NCBI RefSeq assembly: GCF_038396675.1
Contig: NC_088920.1
Coordinates: 21,234,001-21,298,000, forward strand
Direction of reading: 5' to 3'
DNA: 64,000 nt
Origin: Hydra vulgaris
Taxonomy: Eukaryota > Cnidaria > Hydrozoa > Anthoathecata > Hydridae
This document shows positions 1 to 13,155 of this stretch, in pieces. Each line of letters starts with the position of its first letter. Position 1 is the stretch's first letter. The notes beneath the pieces were generated by a model, which was not told the origin of the DNA, searched no databases, and saw only the letters and a program-made list of their open reading frames with translations. Made by a program: the position numbers and the translations under genes.

Positions 1-190
1 ATATTACTGCCCCAAACGAAATCCTTCTTCTTCTTGGAATTGTTAACCATCCTTTCCAAAATCTTATAGACTTATCTTATTGACCTGGAGGCGATGAATA
101 ACCAGCTGAGTTGTACATTCACCTCCAGCCGTACCATGGTGGACACTTCAGAGGCAATGATTGTTTTAAACTTTTTAAAAAACTTTTTTG
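1..190 (+). pseudogene. Coding-like fragment at window edge, unrecognised
   Basis: Read from base 3, one frame gives protein-like sequence such as ITAPNEILLLLGIVNHPF and later AELYIHLQPYHGG, broken by two stops (TGA near 84, TAA near 102). The base composition is less A+T-rich than the DNA that follows. It is probably the 3' end of a decayed multicopy ORF whose rest lies outside the window. I cannot assign a family. Confidence 0.25.
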
Positions 191-1311
191 AACAAATAGT
201 TGAAAAAGTTCAAACTCTAAGAAATTTCTAAGAAGTTATTCATTCATGTTTTAAAACAAGGCTTTCTTTTAGTGTTGTTCCAAAATATGAAGAAAAATTG
301 ATATTTCAAAATAATTTTAAATTCTAGTTATAATCCAAATAATAATTTATTTTAGCAGGTAAATAAAGGGTCTAATATGAAAACAAATTGACTTGACTGA
401 CGTCAACATCAATTAACGTCAATCGTAAATCGACGTCACTTTTTTGCAGTTTTGTGTTCATTAAAAAAAGCATTTTTTTTAAAAAAAGCATTCGGCTTTC
501 TTTTCTTTGTCTCTCCTTTTTTATCGGTCTTTATTTTTTTTCATACCGTTTCTTACCTATCTTAATTATCTAAAGTTTCTTCTTAATTATCGGTTATTAA
601 TTATTCTTAATTATTCTTTTTTAACTTGCTTATTTTTTTTCGTCTGATATTTGCTTGTTTTTGTATTCGCAAACTTTAAATTGACATTAAAAAAATCACT
701 TATTTCTAACTATTTATTAAGCATATATCGGTTTGTTATTATTCGTTTCATTTTTCTTAAAAATTTATTTTCATTTTTCCTTTTCTCATTAATTCTTTTT
801 TCAGCTGGATCGTCTGACAAAATTCAATGAAAACGAGCCTTGCCATCAAAAACCATGATGCATTTCACAAAAATACACATGAATATTTTGGTTTTTATAC
901 AAAATATTATAATTAATATTGCAGTAATTTTTTTTTCAATCACATTATGTGGTATGCTTGTTTAAGTGTGTGTGTTTGTGTGATTGTGTGATGTGGGTGC
1001 TTGTGTGTTAAAAACGATATTATGTTTTATAAAAAATGCATTTTACACATCAGACTGTTAATTGATCAATTGTAAGCTTAATTTTTAATTTTTACTTAAA
1101 TTAATCTAGAAAATATTTTATCTAAATGTCTATATGCAGAGCAAGGTTTTGAGTTTAACTTTTAAAGATATTAAATTGTCTGAAACTGTAATTTAGGTGT
1201 ACTTCGTAATTAATTTATTTCATAAATAAGGTGGTTTTTATTTATAGTGCAAATTAATTTTTAAGCATACAAGATAAAGAATTAAATGTTTCCGGGAAAC
1301 GATAAAGTTAC
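191..1311. other. A+T-rich noncoding stretch with one weak exon candidate
   Basis: No convincing gene. At 782-804 there is a pyrimidine tract ending in TTTTTTCAG, followed by a short open frame (805-858, 17 codons then TGA) that could be a terminal exon on the plus strand. Nothing supports it beyond the splice-acceptor look. A TG-rich stretch lies near 965-1010. Confidence 0.3.
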
Positions 1312-1552
1312 TAGGGTAGGATGGGGTAATCTGAGCCTATTTTTACCTATTTCTGAGTTTAAGTTAAAAAAAAACAATGTTTAGGTATCGGCTTTCTGAC
1401 AAAAGATGTCTTAAAATCATGATTGGATATCCTACTAAACAAATTTTTCAAAAAACTATTACTTAAAATACTATTAATAGGTCTAGGAAGCCTTTATTTG
1501 AAGATGCCTATATAGACCCACATTACCCCACGTTGTGGGGTAATGTGGTCTT
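1312..1552. repeat. Possible end of a pogo-like element, with hairpin
   Basis: The run GGATGGGGTAATCTGAGCC near 1319-1337 is echoed at 1518-1548 by a hairpin with 13-bp arms (CCACATTACCCCA and its complement, 1518-1530 and 1536-1548, loop CGTTG). The GGGGTAAT word resembles the G-rich ends of pogo/Tigger-type elements. A decayed pogo-like transposase lies just downstream, so this could be its terminal repeat. I did not find a matching far end. Confidence 0.35.
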
Positions 1553-2012
1553 ACATAAAATGTTGGTAGTTCTGGTTTAAACTACAACTGCCAATGAATA
1601 ATCTGATCTACATTCTATATGCATACACCTTTTTTATAGTGTATATACAAGGTTTTATTTCAAAAAGTAGTCTAAAGATATTTTTATTGAAAAAGAAAGT
1701 GCATACATACACAGCCCAACAATAAAAATTAAAAACTCGGACAAATAAATGTAAAAAAATGGTGATTTAAAACAGAAATAATTATGTTTTCATACAATTT
1801 TTCAGAAAAAATAACTATTTTTTTGATCACTTTACTTTTATGGTAACATTCGCACTATTTTGGGTACTTCTTAGATCTTTTTGGGTATTTCTTTGATACT
1901 TTAATAGAGGTAATAGTTTTTTTGTATATTTTTTTTAACTTGATTTTTTTCCTCTCAAACGTTTTGTTCCTCAAGTAACCACCGTTTGAGTTTCTCTTTT
2001 GTAAGGAGTTCT

Positions 2013-2462
2013 TCACATTTTGCTTGTACTCTCTTTCATTTTTTGTTTTTGTTGTTTTATTATTGCTGCTGTTTCTGCAGATACATTAGGACATATGAGT
2101 GACCTTAAAGCTTCTTGCATAGCTGATCTTGGTGTTTGTAATCTTGGAGATTTAGGGCTAAAACGTTCAGGTGATTGATTGAGAAAGTCTATACCTGATA
2201 TTCTTCTTTCCATATTTTCTTTACTTAATGGTGAGATACCTGCACCGCGAAATCTTGCTATAGCATTTTCTGGAGAGAGTCTCTTAAATAATTGTTTCAA
2301 AAACCCTGTAAAAGCTGTCTTATCAGTATTTTTGTGTTGTTTCTCATGTAAACTGCTTTAAATTTTTTCTACACTCGTTCTCTAATGGCCCGAAGACAGC
2401 CACAACTAACGGTTGTAATGCGTGTGAGCAACTTGGCGGACGACAAACAATTTGGATATGGT
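2013..2462 (-). pseudogene. Decayed pogo/Tigger-like DDE transposase, C-terminal part
   Basis: Minus-strand translation from 2462 gives RPPSCSHALQPLVVAVFGPL, the typical region around the third catalytic position of pogo/jerky-type DDE transposases (usually S-H-x-LQPLDV-x-VF-x-PLK). After stops and a frame change, the reading resumes at 2300-2013 with ENAIARFRGAGISPLSKENM, which matches the FR-x-x-GI-x-PL motif near the end of the same proteins. The conserved D of LQPLD is V here, so this copy should be inactive. The N-terminal HTH and the first catalytic residues are not visible. It is a transposon relic, not a host gene. Confidence 0.65.
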
Positions 2463-4129
2463 TGTATTAAATAAAAGATATGGTCGGATTATATAAAAAA
2501 TCATTTAAATATCAAAATTATTCTTAGTTAAGTTTAATGGTATCTTAAATTATTCTTCTGAAATTAAAAATCTTATTAAGAATAATTTCGCTTTTGTGTA
2601 TTAAGTAATAATAATAATAATAACAATATTGAAAATTTAATGAAATTTTTTTCATTAAATACTGTTCCGCGAAAAACTGTTACTGTTCCGCGGTAGTTTG
2701 TGAAGCTACTAACCGGGCTATTTCTAAGATTTATAATAAAAATCTAAAACTTATAAAAAAAGACGAAACGAAATTTTTCCAATAAATTTGTAATTTTTAA
2801 AAAAGCGAAAATTTTATTACAGAGTTTTGGACAACCAAGACAGCCTCCTGGTAGCAGTTTCGACTAATGACAAATTTTAATGACCAGTAATTATTAGTAT
2901 TAAACATATATAAAAAATAAATTATGAGAAGAAAAAAAAAATGGTAGAAAATGGTGCGTGTCCTCCTATAGACAGTAGAGACAAGCACCATTTTCTACTT
3001 TCTTTTTTTGTTGTGTTAATATTTAAAATTAGATTTACTCATGTATGCAAAGTAAAAATTAAAAACGTATACAAGGAGTATATTGTATTAACCAAAAACT
3101 TATAGGTTATTTTATTAGGTTATTTTATTATACTCTGTTTAAAAAATTCGCCGCACTTTCTGCGTGAAAATTAACGGTTTCCGATTTAATTTTTACCGTA
3201 CAAATTAACAGTGAAAATCATGCAGTGAAGAGACAGCACTTCCTCCGTAAAATTTACGGATTCCGTATTTTATTTTTTCCATTCAAATTAACGGAAAAAC
3301 TCCTTTAATTTAGCAAATTCTTGAAGACGCCTGGGTTAGTCAGTTATAAATTTATGTCAGTTATAAATCCATGCATAGGTGTTTAATCCATCAGGGTTTT
3401 CTGGAGTATGACTGGGCTGGGTTGGTGTAGTTAAGAGATAAATCTTTTACGCTGGTTCCTATCAACACAAGATTCTACTGAACGACATAAACAGGACAGA
3501 CACATTACACCTATACACCCTTATGCAAATACAGCCTGTTTACATCGTTTGTATGCTTTTTGTTCTTTTATTAGATAAATTATGTTTGAACTCATTCTTA
3601 TTTAGATAATATTTTATTTTAATTAGGAAATCCAATCCAATCTCTAACCCCCTCCCCTCATTTTACAGAGTTTTTAGACTCATTTTACAGAGTTTACGCG
3701 AAAGTCAAAAAAAAAAAAGAATAGAACTTATATGTTGTTATAAAAATATAATTCGACTATTCAGAAACTGCTCACATTTTAAATGATTAAAAATTATAAC
3801 ATCAACACATCAAACACAACATAAAAAAACTAAATAGTTTTGAGTACTACTTTTTACAAAAAAATCTATAAAAATCTATTTTAATCATATAGACCATATG
3901 AAAAACGTGTTAAGTCTAAAATATATCAAATGATATCTGATGATACACTACTATGAATAGCTCAGTTTTTACTAGTTTTTTTTTAATTTTTATTTTTACT
4001 TGGACTTATCACGTTCTTCAGAAGAACTCGTCATATGTTGATTAAATAATAACATTAGTTGTAATAAATATAAACGAATTATATTATAGTAGTTATAAAT
4101 ATATTATATCATATTTATGATAACAAATA
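2463..4129. other. Noncoding A+T-rich stretch with inverted and direct repeats
   Basis: No gene seen. It contains a perfect 14-bp inverted repeat (2944-2957 with 2985-2998, 27-base loop). It also has two related blocks near 3166-3210 and 3252-3300, both rich in AATTAACGG-like words, which form a degenerate direct repeat with a 17-base palindrome at 3244-3260. The rest is A/T runs. Confidence 0.4.
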
Positions 4130-4379
4130 ATGTTTTATTATGACAAATTGTTCGATAAAATAAAAGTTATATATATATTATATTATAATAGTTATAATAA
4201 CTATAAAGAAAATGCCTTTTGGTCTATTAATGCTTTATCTGATCAAACAACGCAAGTTCGTTTACAAAACTCAAAACTTTTGGGTGATGTTCAGCATACT
4301 GTTTCTTCCGTGTTTTTTTATCGATTTAATTTGCTCTCTCAGGATTCATTTTTGAGATACCGCTACATAATAGTTAAAT

Positions 4380-4560
4380 CAGATTTCTAAATCATTGTTT
4401 AAAAAAAAAAGTAAAAAAAAAATCATTGTTTACAGTAAAAAAAAAGATCAGATTTCTAAATCATTGTTTACAGTAAAAAAAAAGATCAGATTTCTAAATC
4501 ATTGTTTAAAAAAAAAAGTAAAAAAAAAATCATTGTTTACAGTAAAAAAAAAAAAAGTAA
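4380..4560. repeat. Local repeats of AAATCATTGTTTA(CAGT)A-rich units
   Basis: The phrase AAATCATTGTTTA recurs at least five times with A-rich spacers, and GATCAGATTTCTAAATCATT occurs as exact repeats. This makes a low-complexity tandem array. The preceding open stretch (4130-4390) reads somewhat like protein (a DQTTQVRLQNSKLLGD segment), but I cannot place it and treat it as uncertain. Confidence 0.5.
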
Positions 4561-4599
4561 TGTTAAAAATATTTAAAAAATGTTTGTAGACCGAGCTTG

Positions 4600-5489
4600 T
4601 AGAGCGTACAGCTGCAAATAACCAGGATGCAGTGATATAGAAGAAAGTGTAGGTTAGAAGTTGACAAAGCTAGAGAATGCATTGCAATAACATGAGAAAG
4701 CTATGGATTTTTATAGATTTTTTATAAACAAGTATGAAAGAATATTATCATAAATGACCCTTATCATTTTGCGTGAGTATTTTTGTGGAATAAACCCATG
4801 TTTTAACTGGCAACTTTTCTAGACAACTTTAAAAGCATCTATCCGATTGTCGAGCATACCCCAGGAGGATTCAGATGTAAGTACATTTGAAATTCAGGGT
4901 TGGGTTAAAACCGAAACCAGAAGATGAATCTGAGAAAAACTTTCAATGGTAGTATTTTATTTTAAATTTGCAATCAAATTTAATCAGTAAAATATTTAAA
5001 TACAAATAAATAACTAAATAATAATTTGATAATTATTAACATCAAAATTTTTATTCTACAGATAACTTTGTCAAAAATCAAAATTTTAAATAATTTAAAT
5101 ATAGATCAGATAACGAGAATTATAATTAAGAGATCTTTTTGAAAAAGACTGCACAACGCAAAAGTAAATATTGCATGTGACCTCTATATGGCTAATTGCC
5201 ATATACCGAGAGGCCACATACCAAGACTTACGAAAACGAGTTCAGCTCACTAAAGAGCATCATAACCCCTTTACAGATCAAGTGTAAGTGATTTTTAGAA
5301 TAATGAAGGATAATAGAAAGAAAGTTAGAAGAAAGCGAGTTGGAAAGTTGGCATAGAGGCAGCAGACAGTGTTGCACTAGGTGTTAGTATGTGCAACTTA
5401 CATTCAATATTAAGTTCACTTGATATTGAATGTAAGTTTAATGTAACTCTTGTAACGTAAAATTTTTACATAATTTACGTAAAGTTTGT

Positions 5490-5536
<47 letters not shown>

Positions 5537-6080
5537 TATTAAAAATGAGTTTGTGTTAAACCTAATTTCCTGCAAAATTCTAAAACTTAAAAGTCGTGCG
5601 AAGTCCAGCCAATGGCTGTTTTAGTAAGCTGTAATCAGTTATATTTCAGGCACAATTTAATATATATATATATATTTTTTTTTCTTTTTATATATATTAG
5701 AGGCTTGAGGCAAAAATAATTTTGTATTTCTAATACTTTTTTTTATATACATTGCTTGAAAATAAGGTGCACGCAATAAAAATTAAAGCAAACAAAATCA
5801 ACTAGGTTGAGACTACTATTTTTTTATTCCAAATAGATCATGTCTACAATAGGTACACATAATATACCGTATTGGTAGCAGATATATCTTTTTATAAAAA
5901 CTAAGGGCACTTAAAAACACTGCCACAATGCAAACATAAGTTAATCTAGATTAATTTTTTTAACTGATGACATTTATGTTAAATTATGTTAATTAAACTA
6001 AGGTACTTTTAATAATAAAATAACATACTTTGTAAATGTTATATTGTTAATAAAATTGTTTATACTTTTATCATTGACTT
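4600..6080. other. Noncoding stretch with one palindrome and a weak exon-like segment
   Basis: No gene can be supported. A perfect 16-bp inverted repeat lies at 5395-5410 and 5423-5438 (12-base loop). Near 5226-5285 the plus strand reads DLRKRVQLTKEHHNPFTDQ and then meets GTAAGT, a good splice-donor match. With no acceptor or family match this remains only a hint. Confidence 0.3.
5493..5535. repeat. (AT)n microsatellite, 43 bp
   Basis: Uninterrupted alternating AT. Confidence 0.95.
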
Positions 6081-6084
6081 TATT

Positions 6085-7620
6085 AAAATCCATTGTTTTC
6101 TTAGAAACAATGTCACAAATCTCATTGGATGATATATCTTTAGAAGTATTTATATACTGTCTATTTGATGCAGCTTATTTTTCTTTAAAAACAAATTAAT
6201 CTCCAGGATTTGATGAAATTCCCAGTAATATCCTTATATCTAACAAAAAAAGTATAACGAAACCTTTGTTCCATATAGTCAATCTATCTTTAGATCAAGG
6301 AGTATTTCCTGATATACTTAAGCTTGCAAGAGTATACCCAATTTATAAAAATAATGATCGGGCCGACTATCAAACTATAGACCCATATTGGTACTTTCCG
6401 TTTTCTCAAAAATCTTCGAACGTGTAGTTTATAATAGAATACTTGATTATTTTACAAAAAATAATCTTTTTAATCCAAAACAATTCGGATTTCAAAAAAA
6501 ACATTCACCAGAACATGCCATTATTGAATTAGTCAACCTAATAACTGATGGTTTTGAAAATGATAAGATTACTCTCGGAGTATTCATAGGTTTATCCAAG
6601 ACATTCGACACCGTTGATCATTTTATTTTGTTAGAAAAACTAAAATGGTACGGGGTATGCAATAAACTATATCATTGGATAAAAAGTTATCTATCTAATA
6701 GAAAACAATATGTTCAAAACAAGAAATCCGGAATACTGAATATTCTGTATGGAGTGCCTCAAGGATCGATCCTAGGACCGCTCATATTTTTAATTTATTT
6801 TAATGACTTTAATAATGCATCAGTAAAACTAAATGCTATCATGTTTGCAGACAATACTAATCTATTTTTATCTAACTGCAATATTAATCAACTTTATGCT
6901 GACATGAACATTAAATTAGAAAAAGTAAATGATTGGTTCAGGTCAAATAAACTTTCTCTTAACGTTGAAAAAAAACAATATACCTTGTTTCATAAAAAAA
7001 CACAAGAAGGAAACCTTTCTCTAAAACTTCTAAAACTGCCAAAACTTATTATAAATTATAAACAAATTAAAAAACAAGATTTTTTTATTTTGTTTATAAT
7101 TTATAATAAGAAACAAAAAAAAAAAAAAAAGACTATAAAGTTTTTAGGAGTTATTGTAGATGATCATTTATCATAGCTCCCATATATAAAATATAAAGTC
7201 AAAAATTAGTAGAACCATTAGTATTATGTATCGAACTTGAAGTTGTCAACCAACAAAACTTAAAAAAATTAAAACAAATAGAGCTAGCACTATTTGTAAA
7301 ATTCCATTATAATATTGTACTTAATTGCACAAGACAAAGATTGTGATTATATAATTTGATTATAAACCCACAATGGAAACCAGCATATTTTACGTTTTTG
7401 TGAATGTTTAATAAAATTTGGAAAAGTTAAAAAGAACAAAATATAACATTATCCCTGTTTTTTTTATTAAAAAAAGCCAATGTTGTGGTATAAACAAAAA
7501 TATCAGAGTAGAGTTACCCTATTTTGATATTTTTATTATTAAAAGTAAAATGGGTACATTTCTGAGATGTATAAATGGTAAAATAAAACATCAGCTATGG
7601 GCCTAATTTAGAATACAAAA
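6085..7620 (+). pseudogene. LINE (CR1/jockey-like) reverse transcriptase relic
   Basis: Non-LTR retrotransposon ORF2 fragment. Upstream of the main open frame (6388-7176, 262 codons) the frame with stops reads SPGFDEIPSNI and LARVYPIYKNNDRADY, the usual start of LINE RT (GPDxIP, PI-K). The open part carries ERVVYNRILDYF, an F-D-T-VDH segment, GVPQGSILGPLIF and the catalytic box as FADN at 6844-6855. It then continues to the thumb (FLGVIVDDHLS) before a stop at 7174. FADN replaces the essential FADD, so this RT should be dead. No endonuclease domain is present, so the copy is 5'-truncated. Decayed C-terminal sequence continues to about 7620 before the (AT)n tract. Confidence 0.85.
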
Positions 7621-7636
7621 ATTATTATTATTAATG

Positions 7637-8832
<1,196 letters not shown>

Positions 8833-9166
8833 AACATAAATAACATAAAAAACGTTAAAAATTTAAAGTTCATAATGGTATTATAATTCTCATTATCATA
8901 GGAAAAATTTATTAGTTTAAATATTAGTTTTGTTTTTAAAATAAAATAAATATAAGTTGGGCTATTATTCGGTTATAAAAAATTAACTCAAAATTTTTTA
9001 TGATATGAACACAACTTGTCTTGGCACTTGGGGATGAAATGAAAAATGAAAAAACAATGAAAAATTTTTTTTCATACTACTCATAAACTAGATAATCAAC
9101 TTCAACTTTCTATTAAGTTTTCTAAATTTGTTTATTTTCTAAAAACTCTTTTTTGTTTAATTTTAG
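8833..9166. other. A+T-rich stretch ending in a splice acceptor
   Basis: No ORF. It ends in a T-rich tract and TTTTAG at 9161-9166, which suits the intron side of the pentraxin exon that follows. Confidence 0.4.
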
Positions 9167-9332
9167 AGGTAGCATTCCAATTGAACAAGGAAAGAAGGTT
9201 CCTAAAGGTGGAATCTTCGTTATTGGAGAAGAGCAAGATGAATTTGGAGCAGGGTTTACACCTGCAGAGTCCTTTTATGGTGACCTAAGTCAGCTTAATG
9301 TTTGGGATTATCAATTAGTTTTAATACATTAA
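9167..9332 (+). CDS. Pentraxin-domain exon (partial gene)
   Basis: After an acceptor-like TTTTGTTTAATTTTAG the frame starting at 9168 reads GSIPIEQGKK, then KGGIFVIGEEQDEFGAGF and ESFYGDLSQLNVWDYQL, and stops at 9330-9332. This is the hallmark of the second half of a pentraxin fold (GG-x-hhhGQEQD, followed by F-x-G-x-hSxhNhWD). In this family the Q-D-rich segment contributes to calcium binding. A full domain is about 200 residues, so this is one exon of about 55 codons. No other pentraxin exon is seen. The stop falls right after the WD motif, before the usual C-terminal strands, so the exon may have been cut by the PLE that begins about 30 bases later. It could be a remnant of a host gene or a pseudogene. 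Confidence 0.6.
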
Positions 9333-9364
9333 ATACATTAGTTTAGAACATTAAATCTTCACAC

Positions 9365-10995
9365 TTGTTATTTAAAGACGTTGCATTGGTGTATCAACAA
9401 GACAGACATCATTTATTATTGCTATTTTTATTATGGTTGTTTATCGATAAGGTTTTCAACAACTCTGTTGGCTCTAATCCCATGTCGAAAAATCTACTCG
9501 TTTTTCTTCAAAAATGCTTATCCAATAACATAACTCCAAAATCGTTTAAAATAAAAACTCCAATCCATACTAAAAAAGCAAAAAACATACTGAAGGAATA
9601 CAGTAAAAAACTACTAATTCATGCTCGTAACGAAACCAAACACAGATTATATTCAAGTAAGAAATTAATTAATGAATTAAATATATTTCTTCAGACAAAA
9701 GTAAGATTACACGATTATGAGTTAATTAATAAAATAACCAACAAATCAAAAAATTACCATTATATTAAGAAAAAAACGGAAATGAAAGAAAAATATTATA
9801 AATTACAAATTACACCGATTATAAAAAATAGTTTTGATCCTCCCAATCAAGTTATTAAACCTGCTATACTCAATTTAACTAATGTTACTTTGGATAAATC
9901 AACAACTGAGCTACTCAATTTAGGTCCAAATTTTGTACCACTGCAGAAAAAAATTCCTTATATGGATATTATAACTAATATCGAAACTTGCGCTTTACAA
10001 CTTGAAAAACTTAAAAAACCAACACAGGCAGAAACTCTACGACAAAACTGTTCACAAACTTTAACAAATTCATTAAAATTAAAATTAAAAGATAATATAA
10101 CTAAGCAACAACGTCTTTCCATAAACAAATTAAAAATCAATTCTAATATTAAGATATACCCTTTCGATAAAGGCACAGGTTTCGCATTAATAAACCAAAA
10201 TGATGCATCTCTCAAATTAGAAGAACAAATAAAAAATAGCAAAATTATTGAGTATGATCCAACATCCACATTGACTACTAAATTTCAAAGACAATTGTGC
10301 AAATTAAGAAAAGAAGGTAAGCTAGACACAAATACACACTTTAAAATGTATCCATCAGATTGTGACCTACCAAGGATTTACGGAATGATTAAAGCTCACA
10401 AACCAGAAAAAGATTTCCGAACGCGCCCCGTTGTATCAACAATTAACACACCACCTTATGGAATATGTGATTATCTTGTTAAAATTATTCAACCGACTCT
10501 GAACAAAAATAAAAGTAGACTTATGAATTCTAATAGTTTTGTAAATGAAGCTAAGCAATTGATAATAGATCCTTACGAATTTTTAATTTCATTTGATATA
10601 GTCAATTTATATCCATCCATACCCATTGACGAAGCAATTCCGGTTTTTATTGATATATTGACATTGATGACTTAAAAACTCGAACTAAACTTACTCTTGC
10701 AGACATACACCAATTAATTGAACTTTCATTAAGTATATGCTATTCTTTATATGAAAACAATATCCGAGTAATACCTAATTTAGGTCCAATAGGTTTATCT
10801 TTAATGGTTGTTATGGCGGAAGCGTTTTTACAAAATATAGAAAGAAAGGCCCTTAACATAGCAACTGTTTATACATCCGAACCAAAAACTTACAAGAGAC
10901 ATGTAGATGATTGTCACGCTCATTTCGCTTCAACAAAACAACAACAAATGATCCTGAACATCCTTAATGAACAAAATCCTGCCATAAAATACTAA
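9365..10995 (+). pseudogene. Penelope-like element, N-terminal and RT half
   Basis: One open frame (9365-10675, 436 codons) carries a basic N-terminal region, then PLE RT motifs in order: PFDKGTGFALINQNDA, RIYGMIKAHKP, RPVVSTINTPPYGI, and FDIVNLYPSIPIDEAI ending near 10665. A frameshift near 10672 moves to another frame, which reads GPIGLSLMVVMAEAFLQ and YKRHVDDCHAHF. The catalytic VDD aspartates are at 10906-10911, with Y replaced by H just before them. It ends at NPAIKY and a stop at 10993. The thumb and GIY-YIG parts are absent here and lie inverted at 8832-7735. The conserved motifs make the family call secure. The frameshift and the inversion mean that it cannot make a whole protein. Confidence 0.88.
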
Positions 10996-11440
10996 AGTAA
11001 ATAATAAAGTGCTAAAGATATTTGTCCGGATGCCGGACGACCAGACACTTCGTTTTTTACATGAAAAACATCTTTCCTGATAATTGTCTTCTGCATGCTG
11101 GCGATCAAGATAGCACTTTAAAAAAATAATTTAAATCGATTGAATCGCGACAAATATTAAATTTTAATTTGACAAAGATTGAGGAACAAGAGTTGTAATC
11201 GAATAAAGTTATTATTAATTATATGTATAATTATATATTTTTATATCAATGTATATTTCTAAATAAAAAAGTTGTTATAATTCAAGGACATTTACAAATA
11301 GTAGTTTAGTGAGCACTATTCAATATATATATTGAATAGTGAATAGTAATAAAAATTGAAAAGTCATATATATGAATATATATATATGAATCTACTCAAT
11401 ATTTTTGTGAGAATAAGAAGAGATTTTTAGTTTGCATATA
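10996..11440. other. Noncoding stretch
   Basis: No gene seen. A short GC-richer segment (TTGTCCGGATGCCGGACGAC, 11021-11040) contains a partial palindrome and may be a repeat end. The rest is A/T-rich with TATATGAATATATA words near 11366-11390. Confidence 0.35.
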
Positions 11441-11542
11441 AATATTCGAAGTATGAATAAAAAAATCATGAGCTTTAAATGTTTATTTGAGGAACTTAAT
11501 CATGAATTTATAATAATTTGTTTCACAGAAACTTGGCTTAAA
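11441..11542 (+). pseudogene. LINE endonuclease N-terminal scrap
   Basis: In one frame the sequence reads NIRSMNKKIMSF, then a run ending in ICFTETWL. This is the opening of the apurinic-like endonuclease of CR1/jockey-type LINEs (N-x-RS-hxxK, then hxhhTETW, where the E is catalytic). It is cut off at once by a C-rich block (11551-11640) resembling the CCCCT-ended MITE family seen at 17.3 and 39.9 kb. Confidence 0.7.
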
Positions 11543-11825
11543 ATTTTTAACCCCCTCCTTCCCCCTCGTCACAGACGTCAAAAAGTTTAGACTTCCCTAG
11601 AATATTACGTCACAAGGTGCTATCATTCCCACCTCATGGATAAAAATTACATTATTTCTAGAATTATTACTACATTATTATCAATTATGTAATTATAAGA
11701 ATTATTGCTACATTATTATCAATTTATAAAATTGCATTTTATAATCATAAAGATATAATATTTTCAAAATGTTTATTTGCAGTTTATTATAGATAAATGT
11801 AATAGTAATTAAAACTATTTTATAC

Positions 11826-11952
11826 TCTTACTATAAAATTATTATCTCGCAGCTGTTCCGCATATACTTACTGAAAAGTAACTATTATCTCGCAGCTATT
11901 CCGCATATTCTTACTATAAAGTTATTATCTTGCAGCTATTCCGCATTCTTAA
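11826..11952. repeat. Three tandem copies of a 40-43-bp unit
   Basis: The phrase ATTATCTCGCAGCT, followed by TTCCGCAT and TTACT, recurs starting at 11841, 11884 and 11924. Spacing is 43 then 40 bases. Confidence 0.8.
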
Positions 11953-12139
11953 TGAAACAATTGAATAAAATGAACCTTAAAATAAATTTAACATTTAAAT
12001 ACAAGTTTAAATACTTATAACAAGCATAAATATTTATAGTAATTGAGTCTTATTTAAACCAATTATAACAAACAAAACATGAAACTTTGCTGAAACCAAA
12101 AAATTAGCAAAAACTATTTTTCCGTAGTAAATAAAAATC

Positions 12140-12971
12140 TTCTTTTATGGATTAAACTGGGAGGGCGTTGATACCAGTTCCTGGGTAAAATTCCATTCCA
12201 TTTCACCGTTTAATTCCATCGGCACTTTCACCGTTTTCCACATTAGCGATTAGAACCATAATTTCTTGTTGTTGACGTGCAATAACTCTCTGAGGATGGA
12301 ACGGTTGATTCCTGGATGTGTGTTACATTATAAGTGCGCAGCATGACTATTGATGCAAAGTACTGGTGATATTTCTTGCAGATTCTATCACTAATCATGG
12401 GTTGAATTGATGGACAGTGCAAGTCATAAGGAATTGACCGAAACAGATTTGATGAGCGGGCAAGGATGTCGTCAACTTTTACACATTGTGCGAACAGAGT
12501 TGGAAATTGATGGCACGCTGGATCCGTTGTTCATTCTGGAATTTAAGGACCTTCACTTGTTTGAACAACTGGCAACGGAGCAGATGAAATCTGTCTGTTA
12601 TCACACTGAAATAAAAACTTTTTTGTTTCAAACAGCACTTATTATCATTTCGTCATCTGCGTAAAATATTGGCTCGTTCAACAAGAAAAGCTGTTCTTGT
12701 ACCTCAGACTCAATGTGGGCTTAATGTGTTCTGCCACTATTGGAAAATTATTGACAATCAAGTTTAACGATATTTCAGAAAAAGTGGTCCCTGCATTGAT
12801 ATCAAATGCAACATTTCCCTCATTCAGAAGGCTACTATAGTGGTCATGTATTAATATCAATCTAGCAAGTTTTTTACTATGTGGTGCTATTTTTCTTTCA
12901 ATTAAATGCACTTCTGGTAATGATTTCAAACGCCTTGAGTGAAATTCAATCCCATGGCTGAATGCTGTCAA
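12140..12971 (-). pseudogene. Relic of an unnamed multicopy transposon-type ORF, C-terminal part
   Basis: The open part (12971-12678, 97 codons) reads HLIERKIAPHSKKLARLILI, then HDHYSSLL and, further on, NNFPIVAEHI. From memory this resembles the late part of an uncharacterised repeated cnidarian protein family that has the pattern ERR-hAPhS-xxLAG-hhLPHDxxGxHL followed by FPVVAEY. A second piece of what I take to be the same family, an earlier part, lies at 16.38-16.91 kb. The less A+T-rich DNA at 12140-12670 may be its decayed end. No catalytic residues can be named. Confidence 0.4.
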
Positions 12972-13009
12972 TTTTGAGTGCTTTTCCGATCTGATTACTA
13001 TATGGTTTG

Positions 13010-13155
13010 GTCCGGCCCAGCAAACTCTCCATGCTTGGTCAGTGCATGGGATTCATTGGCTGATGACTGGCACCACTGCGTCGGTGATGCCGTTCATATT
13101 CCAATGGTTTGCCGTGCCGATCATGCCAATCTTGTTCCAGACTTTAACCATGTTT
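13010..13155 (+). repeat. GC-richer dispersed repeat, copy 1
   Basis: The block containing CCCAGCAAACTCTCCATGC stands out from the surrounding A/T. It matches, in inverted orientation, a block at 16.21-16.39 kb (minus-strand CCTAGCAAACTCACCATGC), followed in both by ATTGGC-type words. The short ORF across it is incidental. Confidence 0.55.

Noticed and set aside
12407..12664. 85-codon plus-strand ORF in less A/T-rich DNA
   Set aside because: No motif. It lies opposite the likely transposon relic and is better explained as its shadow.
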